64,000 bases of DNA from Salipiger sp. H15 (GCF_040409955.1 NZ_CP123384.1:682001-746000), one strand, 5' to 3'. Counted from the stretch's first letter, positions 36,966 through 48,653 are shown. Program-made: numbers and translations. Notes: generated from the letters alone by a model not told the origin.

Positions 36966-37946
36966 ATGAAGGCCATCAGTTTTGCAGCGGGATGTCTCTT
37001 TGCCAGCACGGCGCTGGCGCAGGAGCCCGTCCTCACCGTCTACGCGGGCGATTACGTCGTCTCGGAATGGGGCCCCGGCCCGAAGATCGAGGAGATGTTC
37101 GAGGCGCGCTGCGGCTGCGACCTGCAGTTCAAGCCCGGCGACCTGCTGCCCCGCCTGCTGCTCGAGGGCGCGCAGACCGAGGCCGACGTGGTCTTCGGTC
37201 TCAACACCGACGTGACCAAGAAGGCGCGCGAGAGCGGGCTCTTCGCCCCGCACGGCGTCGACCTCTCGCCGCTGACCCTGCCGATCGCGTGGACCGACGA
37301 CACCTTCCTGCCCTACAACTACGCCGAGACCGCCTTCATCTACGACACGACCCGCCTGGCCGAGCCGCCGCAGAGCTTCGCCGAGCTGCTCGACGCGCCG
37401 GATGACCTGAAGATCGTCATCCAGGACCCGCGCAGCTCGATCTCGGGCCTTGCGATGGCGCTCTGGGCCCAGGCGGTCTTCGGCGACAGGACCGAGGACG
37501 CCTGGCGCAAGCTGGCGCCGAAGATCCTCACCGTCACCAAGGGTTGGTCGGAAAGCTACGGGCTCTTCACCGACGGCGAGGCGGACATGGTGCTGAGCTA
37601 CACCACCTCGCCCGCCTACCACATCATCGCCGAGGAGGATCACACCAAGAAGGCGCTGATCTTCCCCGAGGGGAACTACTTCATGGTCGAGCTGGCCGCC
37701 AAGGTCGCCACCACCGACCAGCCCGAGCTCGCGCAGCAGTTCATGGACTTCCTGCTGACGCCGGAGTTCCAGCAGATGATCGCCACCGGCAACTGGTCCT
37801 TCCCGGCGGCGCTGCCGCATGACCAGTGGCCCGAGGGCTTCAGGGAGCTGCAACAGCCGACCAAGGTGCTCTTCTACTCCGAGGACGAGGCCGCGGCGCT
37901 GCGCGACGAGGCCATCGAGGCATGGCGCCGCGGCCTCTCGCAGTAG
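36966..37946 (+). CDS. thiB: thiamine ABC transporter, periplasmic binding protein
   Basis: A 326-residue protein with a signal peptide ending in ALA before QEPVLTVYAGD. It is a type II solute-binding protein of the iron/thiamine branch, with YAGDYVVSEWGPG and the YNYAETAFIYDTTRL, GLFTDGEADMVLSYTTSPAYH stretch typical of ThiB (tryptophan and tyrosines stack on thiamine). The start at 36966 has TTTGGAGGA upstream. It is the first gene behind the TPP riboswitch, which fixes the substrate. Its 3' end overlaps thiP by 25 bases. Confidence 0.95.
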   Translation: MKAISFAAGCLFASTALAQEPVLTVYAGDYVVSEWGPGPKIEEMFEARCGCDLQFKPGDLLPRLLLEGAQTEADVVFGLNTDVTKKARESGLFAPHGVDLSPLTLPIAWTDDTFLPYNYAETAFIYDTTRLAEPPQSFAELLDAPDDLKIVIQDPRSSISGLAMALWAQAVFGDRTEDAWRKLAPKILTVTKGWSESYGLFTDGEADMVLSYTTSPAYHIIAEEDHTKKALIFPEGNYFMVELAAKVATTDQPELAQQFMDFLLTPEFQQMIATGNWSFPAALPHDQWPEGFRELQQPTKVLFYSEDEAAALRDEAIEAWRRGLSQ

Positions 37947-39451
37947 GCGCCGCCCTCGTCGCGGCCGGGCTGGTGCTTGCACTGGTGCTCGGCCCGGTCG
38001 CGGCGGTGCTGGCCCGTGCCGGAGGCTGGGGCGCGCTCGGCCCCGGCGACTGGCAGGCGCTGCGCTTCACGCTCCTGCAGGCGCTGCTTTCGGCGCTCTT
38101 CTCGGTCGTGCTCGCGATCCCCGTCGCCCGCGCGCTGTCGCGGCGGCGCTTCCCGGGGCGCGGGCTGCTGATCTCGCTTCTCGGCGCGCCCTTCATCCTG
38201 CCCACCATCGTCGCCGTGCTGGGGCTGATCGCGGTCTTTGGTCAGAACGGCATGGTCAACGGCGCGCTCAAGGCGCTCGGCCTGCCCGGCTTCAGCATCT
38301 ACGGGCTGCACGGCGTGGTGCTGGCGCATGTCTTCTTCAACCTGCCGCTGGCGACGCGGCTGCTGCTGCAGGGCTGGCTGGCGATCCCCGCCGAGCGCTT
38401 CCGCCTTGCCGCCTCGCTGGGGCTCTCGCCCTTCGCCATGTTGCGCACTCTGGAGTTGCCCATGCTGCTGCGCATTGCGCCGGGGGCCTTCGCGGTGATC
38501 TTCGTCATTTGCCTCTCGAGCTTTGCCGTGGCGCTGACGCTCGGCGGGGGCCCGCGCGCGACGACGGTCGAGCTGGCGATCTACCAGGCGGTGCGCTTCG
38601 ATTTCGACCTCGGCCGCGCGGCGCTGCTCTCGGTGATCCAGCTCGGACTCGCGCTCTGCGCCGGGCTGGTGGCGCTGCGGCTCGGCACCGGCGGCGGGTT
38701 CCGCGCGGGGCTGGGGCGGGTGATGACCCGCTGGGACGCGCGGGCAGGCCTCGCCCGCGTCCTCGACGGTGGATGGATCATCCTCGCCGCGCTCTTCCTG
38801 CTCACCCCGCTCGGCATGGTGATCGCGCGCGGCCTGCCCGGACTCGCGCAGCTCGGCGCGGGCAGTTGGGAGGCGGCGTGGAACTCGCTGACCGTGGCGC
38901 TGGCCTCGACGTTGCTGTGCCTCTGCTGGGCGCTGCCGCTCTCGACCCGCTGGGGCGAATGGGTGGGCCTGGCGGGCATCGCGGTCTCGCCGCTGGTGCT
39001 CGGCACAGGGCTCTTCCTGATCGTGCGCCCCTTCGCCAACCCGCTGTCGCTGGCACTCCCTGTCACCACTTTGGTCAACGCGCTCGCCGCCCTGCCCTTT
39101 GCCCTGCGCATCCTGCGCCCCGAGGCCGAGGCGGTGCGCGCGGACTACGCGCGGCTCGCGCAGGCGCTGGGACTGACGCCGATGGCCTGGGTGCGGCTGG
39201 TGCTGCTGCCCCGGCTGCGCCGGCCGCTCGGCTTTGCCGCCGGGCTGACCGCGGCGCTGTCGATCGGCGACCTTGGCGTCATCGCGCTCTTCGCCGACCC
39301 CGAGCGGGCGACCCTGCCGCTCCAGGTCTACCGGCTGATGGGCTCCTACCAGATGGAGGCCGCGGCCGGCGCCGCGCTGCTTCTGCTGATCTTCAGCTTC
39401 GGGGCCTTCTGGCTCTGCGACCGGGGAGGCCGCGCCAATGCTGACACTTGA
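37922..39451 (+). CDS. thiP: thiamine ABC transporter, permease
   Basis: A 509-residue inner-membrane permease with about 12 hydrophobic helices in two BPD_transp halves, one fused protein as in the ThiP/FbpB family. The EAA-type loops (AASLGLSPFAMLRTLELPMLL and LAQALGLTPMAWVRLVLLPRL) contact the ATPase. The ATG at 37922 lies inside the end of thiB (25-base overlap), so it is translationally coupled. The end overlaps thiQ by 14 bases. Confidence 0.94.
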   Translation: MAPRPLAVGAALVAAGLVLALVLGPVAAVLARAGGWGALGPGDWQALRFTLLQALLSALFSVVLAIPVARALSRRRFPGRGLLISLLGAPFILPTIVAVLGLIAVFGQNGMVNGALKALGLPGFSIYGLHGVVLAHVFFNLPLATRLLLQGWLAIPAERFRLAASLGLSPFAMLRTLELPMLLRIAPGAFAVIFVICLSSFAVALTLGGGPRATTVELAIYQAVRFDFDLGRAALLSVIQLGLALCAGLVALRLGTGGGFRAGLGRVMTRWDARAGLARVLDGGWIILAALFLLTPLGMVIARGLPGLAQLGAGSWEAAWNSLTVALASTLLCLCWALPLSTRWGEWVGLAGIAVSPLVLGTGLFLIVRPFANPLSLALPVTTLVNALAALPFALRILRPEAEAVRADYARLAQALGLTPMAWVRLVLLPRLRRPLGFAAGLTAALSIGDLGVIALFADPERATLPLQVYRLMGSYQMEAAAGAALLLLIFSFGAFWLCDRGGRANADT

Positions 39452-40136
39452 GGCCCTGCGTTACTCCGAGGGCGACTACAGCCTCGCCGCCAACCTGTCG
39501 CTGGCGCCGGGACGGCGCGTGGCGGTCATCGGCCCCTCGGGCGCGGGCAAGTCCACGCTGCTCGACCTCGTCGCCGGATTCCTGTCGCCCAAGTCGGGCC
39601 GCGTGCTCTGGCAGGGGCAGGACCTGACCAACACGCCGCCCGACCGGCGGCCGGTGGCGATGCTCTTTCAGGAGAACAACCTCTTTCCGCATCTCGACCT
39701 CGCGCGGAACCTCGGCCTCGCGCTGCGCCCCGGCGGCGGGCGGCTGACGCCGGAAGAGCGCGGCAGGGTCGAGCAGGCGCTGGAGCGGGTCGGGCTCGGC
39801 GGGCTGGCGGGGCGCAAGCCCGGCGCGCTCTCGGGCGGGCAGCAGAGCCGCGCGGCGCTGGCCCGGGTGCTGCTGCAGGCGCGGCCGATCCTTGCGCTGG
39901 ACGAGCCCTTCGCCGCGCTCGGCCCGGCGCTGAAGGTGCAGATGCTCGACCTCGTGCAGGAGGTGGCCGGCGAGCTGGGCGCGCTGGTGCTGCTGGTCAG
40001 CCACGATCCGCAGGACGCCCGGCGCTTCGCGCAGGAGACGGTGCTGGTCGCCGAGGGCGTGGCGCATCCGCCGGTCGAGACGCAGGCGCTCTTCGACGCG
40101 CCCCCCGAGGCGCTGCGGGCCTATCTCGGGCAATAG
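39438..40136 (+). CDS. thiQ: thiamine ABC transporter, ATP-binding protein
   Basis: A 232-residue ABC ATPase. Walker A is GPSGAGKST, the signature is LSGGQQSRAALAR, Walker B is ILALDEPFAAL, and the switch histidine is in LLVSHDPQDARR. It completes ThiBPQ. The signature helix has QQS rather than the more usual QRV, as in other ThiQ proteins. Confidence 0.95.
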   Translation: MLTLEALRYSEGDYSLAANLSLAPGRRVAVIGPSGAGKSTLLDLVAGFLSPKSGRVLWQGQDLTNTPPDRRPVAMLFQENNLFPHLDLARNLGLALRPGGGRLTPEERGRVEQALERVGLGGLAGRKPGALSGGQQSRAALARVLLQARPILALDEPFAALGPALKVQMLDLVQEVAGELGALVLLVSHDPQDARRFAQETVLVAEGVAHPPVETQALFDAPPEALRAYLGQ

Positions 40137-40165
40137 CGCCCCTCACGCACCGCCCCCCCAAAGGA

Positions 40166-40200
40166 AAGAGGCCCCGCCAATCGGCGGGGCCTCTTCTTTT
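40166..40200. terminator. strong intrinsic terminator between thiQ and petC
   Basis: A 13-bp perfect stem (40166-40178 with 40183-40195), loop AATC, then CTTTT on the plus strand. On the minus strand the run is TTTCCTTT. It should end both convergent operons. Confidence 0.85.
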
Positions 40201-40215
40201 CGCGTCAGCCGAAGA

Positions 40216-41004
40216 TCACTCCGGCTTGTGCTTGATCGGGCGCCAGATGCGCTTGTTGGTCAGGTACAGCAGCACCGACAGCAGCGTCAGGAACAGCACG
40301 CCAATGAAGCCGGCCTCCTTGCGCGCCATCATCTTCGGCTCGGCGGTCCACATCAGGAAGGCCGCCACGTCCTGCGCCTCGTGGTGCAGCTCGTTCGAGT
40401 GACCGTCGGCGAACTCGACGTCCTCGCCCGAGAGCGGCGGCGGCATGGCGATCCAGCCGGTCGAGAAGGCATGGTTCTCGTAGAAGGTGGTGCCGGCCTC
40501 GACCTTGGTCTCGCCGGTGTAGCCGGTGAGGACCGAGGCGATGTACTCGGCGCCGCCCATGCCGTTGAAGAGCTGCGACAGGCCGGTGCCGTAGGGGCCG
40601 TGGAAGCCCGCACGGGCCTTGGCCATCAGCGACAGGTCCGGCGCGCCGGCGGAGGTGACCGCCGGGAAGTGGTCGGTCTCGATCGCCGGACGGGTGTCTT
40701 CGAGCTCTTCGTCATAGACCTCGAAGTGTTGCGCCGCGTAGGCGCGCACCTGGTCCGCGGGGATGCCGGGGCCACCCGGGTCGCCGAGGGTGCGCAGCGG
40801 TACGAACTTCAGGCCGTGGCAGGCCGCGCAGACCTCGGTGAAGATCTGCAGACCGCGCTGGAGCTGCGCCTGGTCATAGGCACCGAAGGGGCCCTCGAAG
40901 GAGAACGCGAAGTCCTCCACGTGGCCACCCTCGCCGGCAGCGAAGGCGCTGCCGGAGGCAAGACCCAGGGCCGCGACGGCGGAAAGGGCAAGTTTCTTGA
41001 ACAT
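40216..41004 (-). CDS. petC: cytochrome c1, bc1 complex
   Basis: A 262-residue subunit of ubiquinol-cytochrome c reductase. A signal peptide ends in AFA before AGEGG. The heme c site CAACH is at 59-63. A C-terminal transmembrane helix ([23 protein letters not shown]) anchors the domain in the membrane, with the soluble domain in the periplasm. It is the last gene of the petABC operon, 19 bases after petB. The ATG at 41004 starts the signal peptide; the longer frame is not used. Confidence 0.96.
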   Translation of the reverse strand: MFKKLALSAVAALGLASGSAFAAGEGGHVEDFAFSFEGPFGAYDQAQLQRGLQIFTEVCAACHGLKFVPLRTLGDPGGPGIPADQVRAYAAQHFEVYDEELEDTRPAIETDHFPAVTSAGAPDLSLMAKARAGFHGPYGTGLSQLFNGMGGAEYIASVLTGYTGETKVEAGTTFYENHAFSTGWIAMPPPLSGEDVEFADGHSNELHHEAQDVAAFLMWTAEPKMMARKEAGFIGVLFLTLLSVLLYLTNKRIWRPIKHKPE

Positions 41005-41023
41005 GACTCTTGTGTCCTTTCTC

Positions 41024-42367
41024 TTACTCGGCCGGGTGCGACGCGGTCGCGCCATCGTCCGAGGACTTGCCGTAATGCGCCTCGAAGTCGTCCTCGATGG
41101 TCGCGGGGATCGGCAGCGGCTTCTCGATCACGCCGAGCAGCGGCAGGATCACGAAGAAGTAGCCGAACCAGTAGGCCGCACCGATCAGCGAGAAGCTGGC
41201 GTAGGGCTCTTCGGCCGGCATGGAGCCGAGCCACATCAGCGCGATGAAGTCGATCACCAGCAGCCAGAACCACCACTTGAACTGCGGGCGGTACTTGCCC
41301 GAGCGCACCGACGAGGTGTCGAGCCAGGGCGCCAGCGCCATGGCGATGATCGCGCCGAACATGGCGAGCACGCCGAAGAACTTCGCGTCGACGATGCCGC
41401 CGGTCACGAAGGACGCGATCTGCACCACCCAGACTTCGGAGGTGAAGGCGCGCAGGATCGCGTAGAACGGCAGGAAGTACCATTCGGGCACGATGTGCGC
41501 CGGGGTCGCGAGCGGGTTCGCCTCGACGTAGTTGTCGGGGTGGCCGAGGTAGTTCGGCATGAAGCCGACGATGGCGAAGAACACGGCAAGGATCACCGCC
41601 AGGGCGAAGAGGTCCTTGATCACGTAGTAGGGCCAGAACGGCACGGTGTCCTTCTCGGCATCCGCCTTCGAGGTGCGGCGCACTTCGACACCGGTCGGGT
41701 TGTTGTTGCCCGTGGTGTGGAAGGCCCAGATGTGCACGGCGACGAGGGCCGCGATCACGAAGGGCAGCAGGTAGTGCAGCGAGAAGAAGCGATTCAGCGT
41801 GGCATTGTCCACGGCCGGCCCGCCGAGGAGCCAGGTCTGGATGTGCTCGCCGATGAACGGGATCGCGCCGAACAGGCCGGTGATCACCGTCGCGCCCCAG
41901 AAGGACATCTGACCCCAGGGCAGGACGTAGCCCATGAAGGCGGTGCCCATCATCGCGAGGTAGATCAGCATGCCGATGATCCAGGTGATCTCGCGCGGGG
42001 ACTTGTACGAGCCGTAGTAGAGGCCGCGGAAGATGTGCGCGTAGACCGCCACGAAGAACAGCGAGGCGCCGTTGGCGTGCAGGTAGCGCAGCATGTAGCC
42101 GCCGTTCACGTCGCGCATGATGTGCTCGACCGAGGCGAAGGCCATGTCGACATGCGGCGTGTAGTGCATGACCAGCACGATGCCGGTGATGATCTGCAGC
42201 GCAAGGCAGAAGGTCAGGACGATGCCCCAGATCCACATCCAGTTCAGGTTCTTGGGCGTGGGGATCATGATGGTGTCATACAGAAGGCCGACGATCGGCA
42301 GGCGCTTGTGCACCCAGGTCTCGATGCCCGTCTTCGGTTCGTAATGGTCGTGCGGAATACCAGCCAT
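41024..42367 (-). CDS. petB: cytochrome b, bc1 complex
   Basis: A 447-residue membrane subunit carrying hemes bL and bH and the quinone sites. The first half has the family pattern [17 protein letters not shown] and [20 protein letters not shown]; the latter includes the Qo-site region. The PEWY motif, another Qo-site landmark, is in [16 protein letters not shown]. Eight hydrophobic helices are expected. It lies between petA and petC in one operon. Confidence 0.97.
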   Translation of the reverse strand: MAGIPHDHYEPKTGIETWVHKRLPIVGLLYDTIMIPTPKNLNWMWIWGIVLTFCLALQIITGIVLVMHYTPHVDMAFASVEHIMRDVNGGYMLRYLHANGASLFFVAVYAHIFRGLYYGSYKSPREITWIIGMLIYLAMMGTAFMGYVLPWGQMSFWGATVITGLFGAIPFIGEHIQTWLLGGPAVDNATLNRFFSLHYLLPFVIAALVAVHIWAFHTTGNNNPTGVEVRRTSKADAEKDTVPFWPYYVIKDLFALAVILAVFFAIVGFMPNYLGHPDNYVEANPLATPAHIVPEWYFLPFYAILRAFTSEVWVVQIASFVTGGIVDAKFFGVLAMFGAIIAMALAPWLDTSSVRSGKYRPQFKWWFWLLVIDFIALMWLGSMPAEEPYASFSLIGAAYWFGYFFVILPLLGVIEKPLPIPATIEDDFEAHYGKSSDDGATASHPAE

Positions 42368-42379
42368 GGACGCCTCCCC

Positions 42380-42955
42380 TTAGCCCAGCAGGATCGTGGT
42401 GTCTTCGACGAACGAAGCCACGGGAACGTGAAGGTTCTGCGGCGCCGGACCCTTGCGGATGCGGCCGGCGGTATCGTAGTGCGACCCGTGGCAGGGGCAG
42501 AACCAGCCACCCACGCCGCCCGCAGTGAAATCACCGGCATTGCCCAGAGGCACGCAGCCCAGATGCGTACAGACGCCCATCATCACCAGCCATTCACCGG
42601 CCTCGTCGAGGCTCCGGTTCTGGTCGATGGCGTCCGAGCCCGCGGGCACGTTCTCGTTCCGGGCCTGCGTATCGACGAGCTGATCCATCGTGACCGAGCG
42701 GGCCTCCTCGATTTCCGCTTCGGTCCGACGACGGATGAACACCGGCTTGCCGAGCCACTTCACCGTGAGCTGGGTGCCGGTCTCCACTCCGGACACGTCA
42801 ACTCGGATGGTGCTCAGGGCCCGGACGTCGGCCGACGGGTTCATCTGGTTGACCAGCGGCCAGACGGCCGCGCCAGTGGCGACTACGCCGGCACCGCCGG
42901 TGGCGTAGAAGAGAAAATCTCTTCTGGTGCCTTCGTGATCTTCTGCTTGTGACAC
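42380..42955 (-). CDS. petA: Rieske iron-sulfur protein, bc1 complex
   Basis: A 191-residue subunit with a twin-arginine signal-anchor ([13 protein letters not shown]) and a membrane helix. The 2Fe-2S cluster ligands are in CTHLGC and CPCHGSH. The start was set at a GTG (42955): it has GGAGAAG upstream and yields [13 protein letters not shown], which matches Rhodobacter Rieske proteins (SNAEDHAGTRRDF). The ATG at 42976 has no ribosome-binding site and would add seven residues. Confidence 0.96.
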   Translation of the reverse strand: MSQAEDHEGTRRDFLFYATGGAGVVATGAAVWPLVNQMNPSADVRALSTIRVDVSGVETGTQLTVKWLGKPVFIRRRTEAEIEEARSVTMDQLVDTQARNENVPAGSDAIDQNRSLDEAGEWLVMMGVCTHLGCVPLGNAGDFTAGGVGGWFCPCHGSHYDTAGRIRKGPAPQNLHVPVASFVEDTTILLG

Positions 42956-43042
42956 GGGGTCTTCTCCATTCCTCATTTGCCGGGTTCGCGGCCGGCCGAC
43001 ACGCAGATAAGGCCGCGCAAGAACGCAGCATTTCCGATCGTT

Positions 43043-43071
43043 GTATTATCGGCCCACCCTACGTCAGTAAA
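43043..43071 (-). promoter_or_regulatory. candidate promoter of petABC
   Basis: On the minus strand, TTTACT (43066-43071) and TAATAC (43043-43048) are exactly 17 bases apart. The start would fall near 43036, leaving a leader of about 80 bases. No anaerobic Fnr-type TTGAT-N4-ATCAA box was seen. Confidence 0.5.
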
Positions 43072-43196
43072 GCAAACATAACAGAGACATTGACGGGAGT
43101 GCCGATGTGTCGCGGTTGAAACGCGGCACGGACCGAAGATATTAGGCAGTTGAGCCCTAATTCGCCCCAAGAGTTTCACCTAGAGGAGCCAAGGCC

Positions 43197-43859
43197 ATGA
43201 GAGCCCTGATTCTGCCCACGATCCTGCTCTCGACCGGCCTTGCCGGCGCTGCCTCCGCGCAGGATTTCGAAGCATCGGTCTACACCGGCTGGCAGACCGC
43301 GCCGCACAGCCGCATCACCGGCAAGTACCCCGGCAGCGGCGACAGTTTCGACGAGCTGATCGGCTGGGAAGGCAAGTCCTTCGAGATGCCGCCCTACTGG
43401 GGCCTGCGCGGCACCTGGTGGCGCAGCGACACCTTCGGCGTGGCGCTCGAATTCACCCATGCCAAGGTCTACGCCAACGAGGACGACCGCGACGACGCGG
43501 GCTTCGAGACGCTGGAATTCACCGACGGCATCAACATCCTCACCGTCAACGCCATGCGCCGCTGGCCCGAGCAGTGGGGCAAGCTGACGCCCTTCGCGGG
43601 CGCAGGTCTCGGCATCGCGGTGCCGCACGTCGAGGTGGCCACCACCGGCGGCACGGACGACACGTTCGAATACCAGTACACCGGCCCGGCCATGCGCCTT
43701 CTCGCCGGCGTGAGCTACCCGATCAACGACAAGTGGTCTGTCTACGGCGAGTACCAGTTCACCTACTCGTGGAACGAGGCGGACCTCGACGAGGGCGGCA
43801 CGCTCGAGACCGACATCAAGACCAACGCGCTGAACGTCGGTGTGTCGATGAAGTTCTGA
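43197..43859 (+). CDS. outer-membrane beta-barrel protein
   Basis: A 220-residue protein with a signal peptide ending in ASA before QDFEASVYTG. The rest alternates hydrophobic and polar residues, with aromatic and glycine-rich turns (GLRGTWWRSD, PFAGAGLGIAV), and ends in phenylalanine (GVSMKF), the outer-membrane insertion signature. It resembles small eight-strand barrels such as the OmpW or LpxQ (lipid A oxidase) groups; which is unclear. It is divergent from the petABC operon. Confidence 0.78.
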   Translation: MRALILPTILLSTGLAGAASAQDFEASVYTGWQTAPHSRITGKYPGSGDSFDELIGWEGKSFEMPPYWGLRGTWWRSDTFGVALEFTHAKVYANEDDRDDAGFETLEFTDGINILTVNAMRRWPEQWGKLTPFAGAGLGIAVPHVEVATTGGTDDTFEYQYTGPAMRLLAGVSYPINDKWSVYGEYQFTYSWNEADLDEGGTLETDIKTNALNVGVSMKF

Positions 43860-43882
43860 CCGGAGCCCGGCCCCGGAACGAC

Positions 43883-43912
43883 GAAGCGCTCCCCTCGGGG
43901 AGCGCTTTTCAT
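43883..43912 (+). terminator. intrinsic terminator of the barrel-protein gene
   Basis: GAAGCGCTCCCC with its complement (loop TC) followed by TTTTCATTT. It starts 24 bases past the stop codon. Confidence 0.85.
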
Positions 43913-43933
43913 TTGCAGGCCAGCGGTCTGCGC

Positions 43934-44227
43934 TCAGCGCTTCTTGACGAACTCGGTGCGCAGCACGAGGCCCTTGATCGTGTCGTGCCGGCAGTCGATC
44001 TCCTCGGGGTTGTCGGTCAGCCGGATCGAGCGGATCACCGTGCCCTGCTTCAGCGTCTGGCCGGCGCCCTTGACCTTCAGATCCTTGGTGAGCACCACCG
44101 AGTCCCCGTCGGCGAGCAGGTTGCCCGCCGCGTCCCGGACCTCGACGGCGCTCGTCGCCGCCACCTCGGAGGCCGGCTTCCACTCGCCGCTCGCCTCGTC
44201 GTAGACCCATTCCTCTTCTGCGGCCAT
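43934..44227 (-). CDS. PhnA-domain protein without zinc ribbon
   Basis: A 97-residue protein. Residues ~28-97 match the C-terminal domain of PhnA/YjdM proteins: VEVRDAAGNLLADGDSVVLTKDLKVKG, KQGTVIRSIRLTDN, EIDCRHDTIKGLVLRTEFVKK. The N-terminal zinc ribbon normally present (four cysteines) is missing and replaced by an acidic, tryptophan-containing segment. Despite the name, no phosphonate role is established. It sits 14 bases past pssA in the same direction. Confidence 0.85.
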   Translation of the reverse strand: MAAEEEWVYDEASGEWKPASEVAATSAVEVRDAAGNLLADGDSVVLTKDLKVKGAGQTLKQGTVIRSIRLTDNPEEIDCRHDTIKGLVLRTEFVKKR

Positions 44228-44241
44228 GGCGGCCTCCTGTC

Positions 44242-45009
44242 TCAGCTGGACGGTCCGTGCCGCCGTTTCTTCGGAAGCATCACGATAACCGCCGCCACGT
44301 AGGCGACGCAGACCAGCGCGAGGCTGATCCAGGCATAGGTCAGCACCGCCGCGCCGACGAAGGCGACGCCGACCAGCACGTATTTCACGTTCTGCCGCGA
44401 GATGCGGGTGGTCTTGAACGACCAGGTGGGAATCCGGCTGATCATCGCCAGACCCGCGAGCACCAGCCAGGCGGCCAGCACGAGGTCGGGGAAGAGCGGC
44501 CCGGCCCCGAGCCCGAAGCTGAGGTACATCGGCATCATCGCCAGCAGCGCCCCCGCCGGCGAGGGCACGCCGGTGAAGTAGGCGTTGTCATGCTCCTTGT
44601 CCTCGGACTTGCGCATGACGTTGAACCGGGCAAGCCGGACCACCGCGCAGACCGCGAAGACCAGCACCGCGATCCAGCCGAAGTTGCGGCTGTCCTCGAG
44701 CGCCCAGTTGTAGAGCAGCAGCCCCGGCGCCACGCCGAAGTTGAGGAAGTCGGCAAGGCTGTCGAGCTCGGCGCCCATGCCGCTTTCGGATTTCAGCGCC
44801 CGCGCGAGGCGGCCATCGAGCCCGTCGAGCACCGCCGCGAGCAGGATCAGCTGCACCGCCAGCTCGTAGGAGCCCTGCAGGCCGAACCGGATCGCCGTCA
44901 GCCCCGCGCAGATCGCCACCACGGTCAGCACGTTGGGCAGAAGCTGGATGAGCGTCACCTTCTCGGCGGCGCGGGCCTTCGGGTCCTCGATCGGCTGCTG
45001 GTCACTCAT
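44242..45009 (-). CDS. pssA: CDP-diacylglycerol-serine O-phosphatidyltransferase
   Basis: A 255-residue inner-membrane enzyme of the CDP-alcohol phosphatidyltransferase family, which makes phosphatidylserine. The catalytic motif is at about 62-89: DGLDGRLAR followed by GAELDSLAD. Several membrane helices are seen. The start overlaps the end of psd by 8 bases, so the two are translated in a coupled way. Phosphatidylserine is then decarboxylated by Psd. Confidence 0.95.
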   Translation of the reverse strand: MSDQQPIEDPKARAAEKVTLIQLLPNVLTVVAICAGLTAIRFGLQGSYELAVQLILLAAVLDGLDGRLARALKSESGMGAELDSLADFLNFGVAPGLLLYNWALEDSRNFGWIAVLVFAVCAVVRLARFNVMRKSEDKEHDNAYFTGVPSPAGALLAMMPMYLSFGLGAGPLFPDLVLAAWLVLAGLAMISRIPTWSFKTTRISRQNVKYVLVGVAFVGAAVLTYAWISLALVCVAYVAAVIVMLPKKRRHGPSS

Positions 45010-45676
45010 TCAGGGGGCTCCCAAGGTCGGCAATGATGCTCTCGCCGGCGACCATGGTCTGGCCGATGGCGACAAGCGGCTCCACCCCTTCGGGCAGGTA
45101 GACGTCGAGACGCGAGCCGAAGCGGATGAGACCGAAGCGGTCGCCGCGGTTCAGCCGGTCACCTTCCTTCACCCACCACATGATGCGGCGCGCGACAAGC
45201 CCCGCGATCTGCACGACGGCGATCTCGCGCCCGTCCTCGAGGCGGATGCGCAGCGCGTTGCGCTCGTTGTCCACCGAGGCCTTGTCGAGCGAGGCGTTGA
45301 AGAACTTGCCCGGGCGATAGGCGACCGAGACGATCTCGCCGGTGACCGGGGTGCGGTTCACGTGGCAGTTGAACACCGACATGAAGACCGACACGCGGGT
45401 CATCGGCACGCCCGGCATGCCAAGCTCGGCCGGCGGCACCGCGGGCTCGATCAGCGAGACGACGCCGTCGGCGGGCGAGACCAGCAGGCCGGGGCGCTGC
45501 GGCACCACGCGCTCGGGGTCGCGGAAGAAGTAGTAGCACCAGATGGTCAGGCCGACACCGATCCAGCCGAGCGGGTCGCAGATCAGGAACAGCACCACGG
45601 TGATCGCGGCGAAGATGCCGACGAACTTGCGCCCCTCGGGGTGCATCGGCTTGATGAATGTGTCGCGCATCCGCAT
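45002..45676 (-). CDS. psd: phosphatidylserine decarboxylase
   Basis: A 224-residue proenzyme of the short Psd type. It self-cleaves at Gly187-Ser188 (RFGSRLD) to make a pyruvoyl group; then it decarboxylates phosphatidylserine to phosphatidylethanolamine. [18 protein letters not shown] and an N-terminal membrane segment ([22 protein letters not shown]) are typical. It is the first gene of the psd-pssA pair, and a further open gene of the PhnA type follows. Confidence 0.95.
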   Translation of the reverse strand: MRMRDTFIKPMHPEGRKFVGIFAAITVVLFLICDPLGWIGVGLTIWCYYFFRDPERVVPQRPGLLVSPADGVVSLIEPAVPPAELGMPGVPMTRVSVFMSVFNCHVNRTPVTGEIVSVAYRPGKFFNASLDKASVDNERNALRIRLEDGREIAVVQIAGLVARRIMWWVKEGDRLNRGDRFGLIRFGSRLDVYLPEGVEPLVAIGQTMVAGESIIADLGSPLNE

Positions 45677-45775
45677 GGAAAAGTCCTTCCGGGCTTGGAA
45701 CTCGTGGGGTGCAGGCAGCTAAGCCGAAGCAGCCCCGCGTGCAAGCGTTTTGGGTCCGGGGCCGGGCGATGGCCC

Positions 45776-46381
45776 TCAGGACGTGGGGTCCGTGGCCACC
45801 ATCGAGTCGCGCTTGGCAAAGGCGTCGTACCAGGCGGCCAGCGCCGGGCGGCCGATGCGCCACTTGCGCGCGTCATGGCGGAAATCGAGGTAGGAGAGCG
45901 CGCAGGCCACGGCGATGTGGCCCATGTCCATGCGCCCGGCAAGATGGCTCATCCAGCGCGTCTCGAGCGCGTCGAGCGCCCGCGCGACCTTGCCCCACTG
46001 CCCCTCGATCCACTCCATCGAGACCATCTCGCGGGCGCGGAAACGCTCCTCGTAGACGATGAGCACGGCGGCATCCATGATCCCGTCGGCGGTCGCCTCG
46101 AGCACCAGCGTGTCCCAGATCCGCGCCTCGGGGTAGAGCCCGCCCCCGGCCCGCGCGTCGAGGAAGCGGCAGATCACCCGGCTGTCGTAGAGCGTCGGCC
46201 CGTCGGGGCGCACCAGCGCCGGGATCTTGCCCACCGGGTTGGCGGCGACCAGCGCCGGATCGGGCACGATCGGCGAGGCGGCCACCTGCACCTGCTCGAC
46301 CTCGCCGATCTGGCCGGTCTCGTGCAGCGTGACGAGCACCTTGCGGACGAAGGGCGACGGCCCGGCCTGCAGCAGTTTCAT
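45776..46381 (-). CDS. glutathione S-transferase family protein
   Basis: A 201-residue protein with the N-terminal thioredoxin-like domain (SPFVRKVLVTLHETG, KIPALVRPDGPTLYDSRVICRFLD) including the cis-proline and glutathione-contacting DSR, then the all-helical C-terminal domain (FRHDARKWRIGRPALAAWYDAF). The substrate is unknown. The ATG at 46381 begins the fold. It stands alone between groEL and psd. Confidence 0.9.
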   Translation of the reverse strand: MKLLQAGPSPFVRKVLVTLHETGQIGEVEQVQVAASPIVPDPALVAANPVGKIPALVRPDGPTLYDSRVICRFLDARAGGGLYPEARIWDTLVLEATADGIMDAAVLIVYEERFRAREMVSMEWIEGQWGKVARALDALETRWMSHLAGRMDMGHIAVACALSYLDFRHDARKWRIGRPALAAWYDAFAKRDSMVATDPTS

Positions 46382-46506
46382 CGCGTCTCTCCCTTGCGCG
46401 GTTGTCGGACCGGAGCCTAGCGCGCGCGGCGGCGAAGGAAAACGGCTAAGGCGGAGAGGTGCCGGCCGCTGCCCCGGCGGGCGGGTTTCCCCTGCCCCCA
46501 AATGCA

Positions 46507-46532
46507 AGGCGGGGGGCCGAAGCCCCCCGCCT
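46507..46532 (-). terminator. terminator of groESL
   Basis: An 11-bp GC-rich stem (46507-46517 with 46522-46532) with loop CGAA, 37 bases past groEL. On the minus strand it runs into TTGCATTT. Confidence 0.75.
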
Positions 46533-46568
46533 GCTGCCCGAAGGCAGACGTCCATATGGACCGGCAGA

Positions 46569-48275
<1,707 letters not shown>

Positions 48276-48283
48276 TCAAGAGA

Positions 48284-48577
48284 TCAGGCCGCCTCGGTGA
48301 TGCCGAGGATGTCCGATTCCTTCATGATCAGCAGCTCTTCGCCGTCGATCGTAACTTCGGTGCCCGACCATTTGCCGAACAGAACGCGGTCGCCGGCCTT
48401 CACAGCCATTGCGATCAGCTCGCCGGAGTCCTTGCGGGCGCCTTCGCCGCAGGCGACGATCAGGCCCTCGGCGGGCTTCTCTTTCGCGCTGTCGGGGATG
48501 ATCAGACCGCCCTTGGTCTTAGCGTCGCTCTCAACGCGGCGAACCAGCACGCGGTCGTGAAGCGGTTTGAATGCCAT
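48284..48577 (-). CDS. groES: co-chaperonin GroES
   Basis: A 97-residue subunit of the heptameric lid for Gro[16 protein letters not shown] at the N-terminus, then a mobile loop ([16 protein letters not shown]), and [14 protein letters not shown]. The ATG at 48577 follows the leader that carries the CIRCE element 77 bases upstream. Confidence 0.98.
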   Translation of the reverse strand: MAFKPLHDRVLVRRVESDAKTKGGLIIPDSAKEKPAEGLIVACGEGARKDSGELIAMAVKAGDRVLFGKWSGTEVTIDGEELLIMKESDILGITEAA

Positions 48578-48653
48578 CTTCGAGTCTCCATAGCTCAAAG
48601 GTTGTCCCTGTAGGCCCCCGCCGAAGCCCGGACGCAGCCGGGGTCGAGGGCCG

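Noticed and set aside
40997..42952. Long plus-strand open frame opposite the bc1 genes
   Set aside because: Antisense to petB and petA. Composition is His/Arg-rich, typical of a shadow frame.
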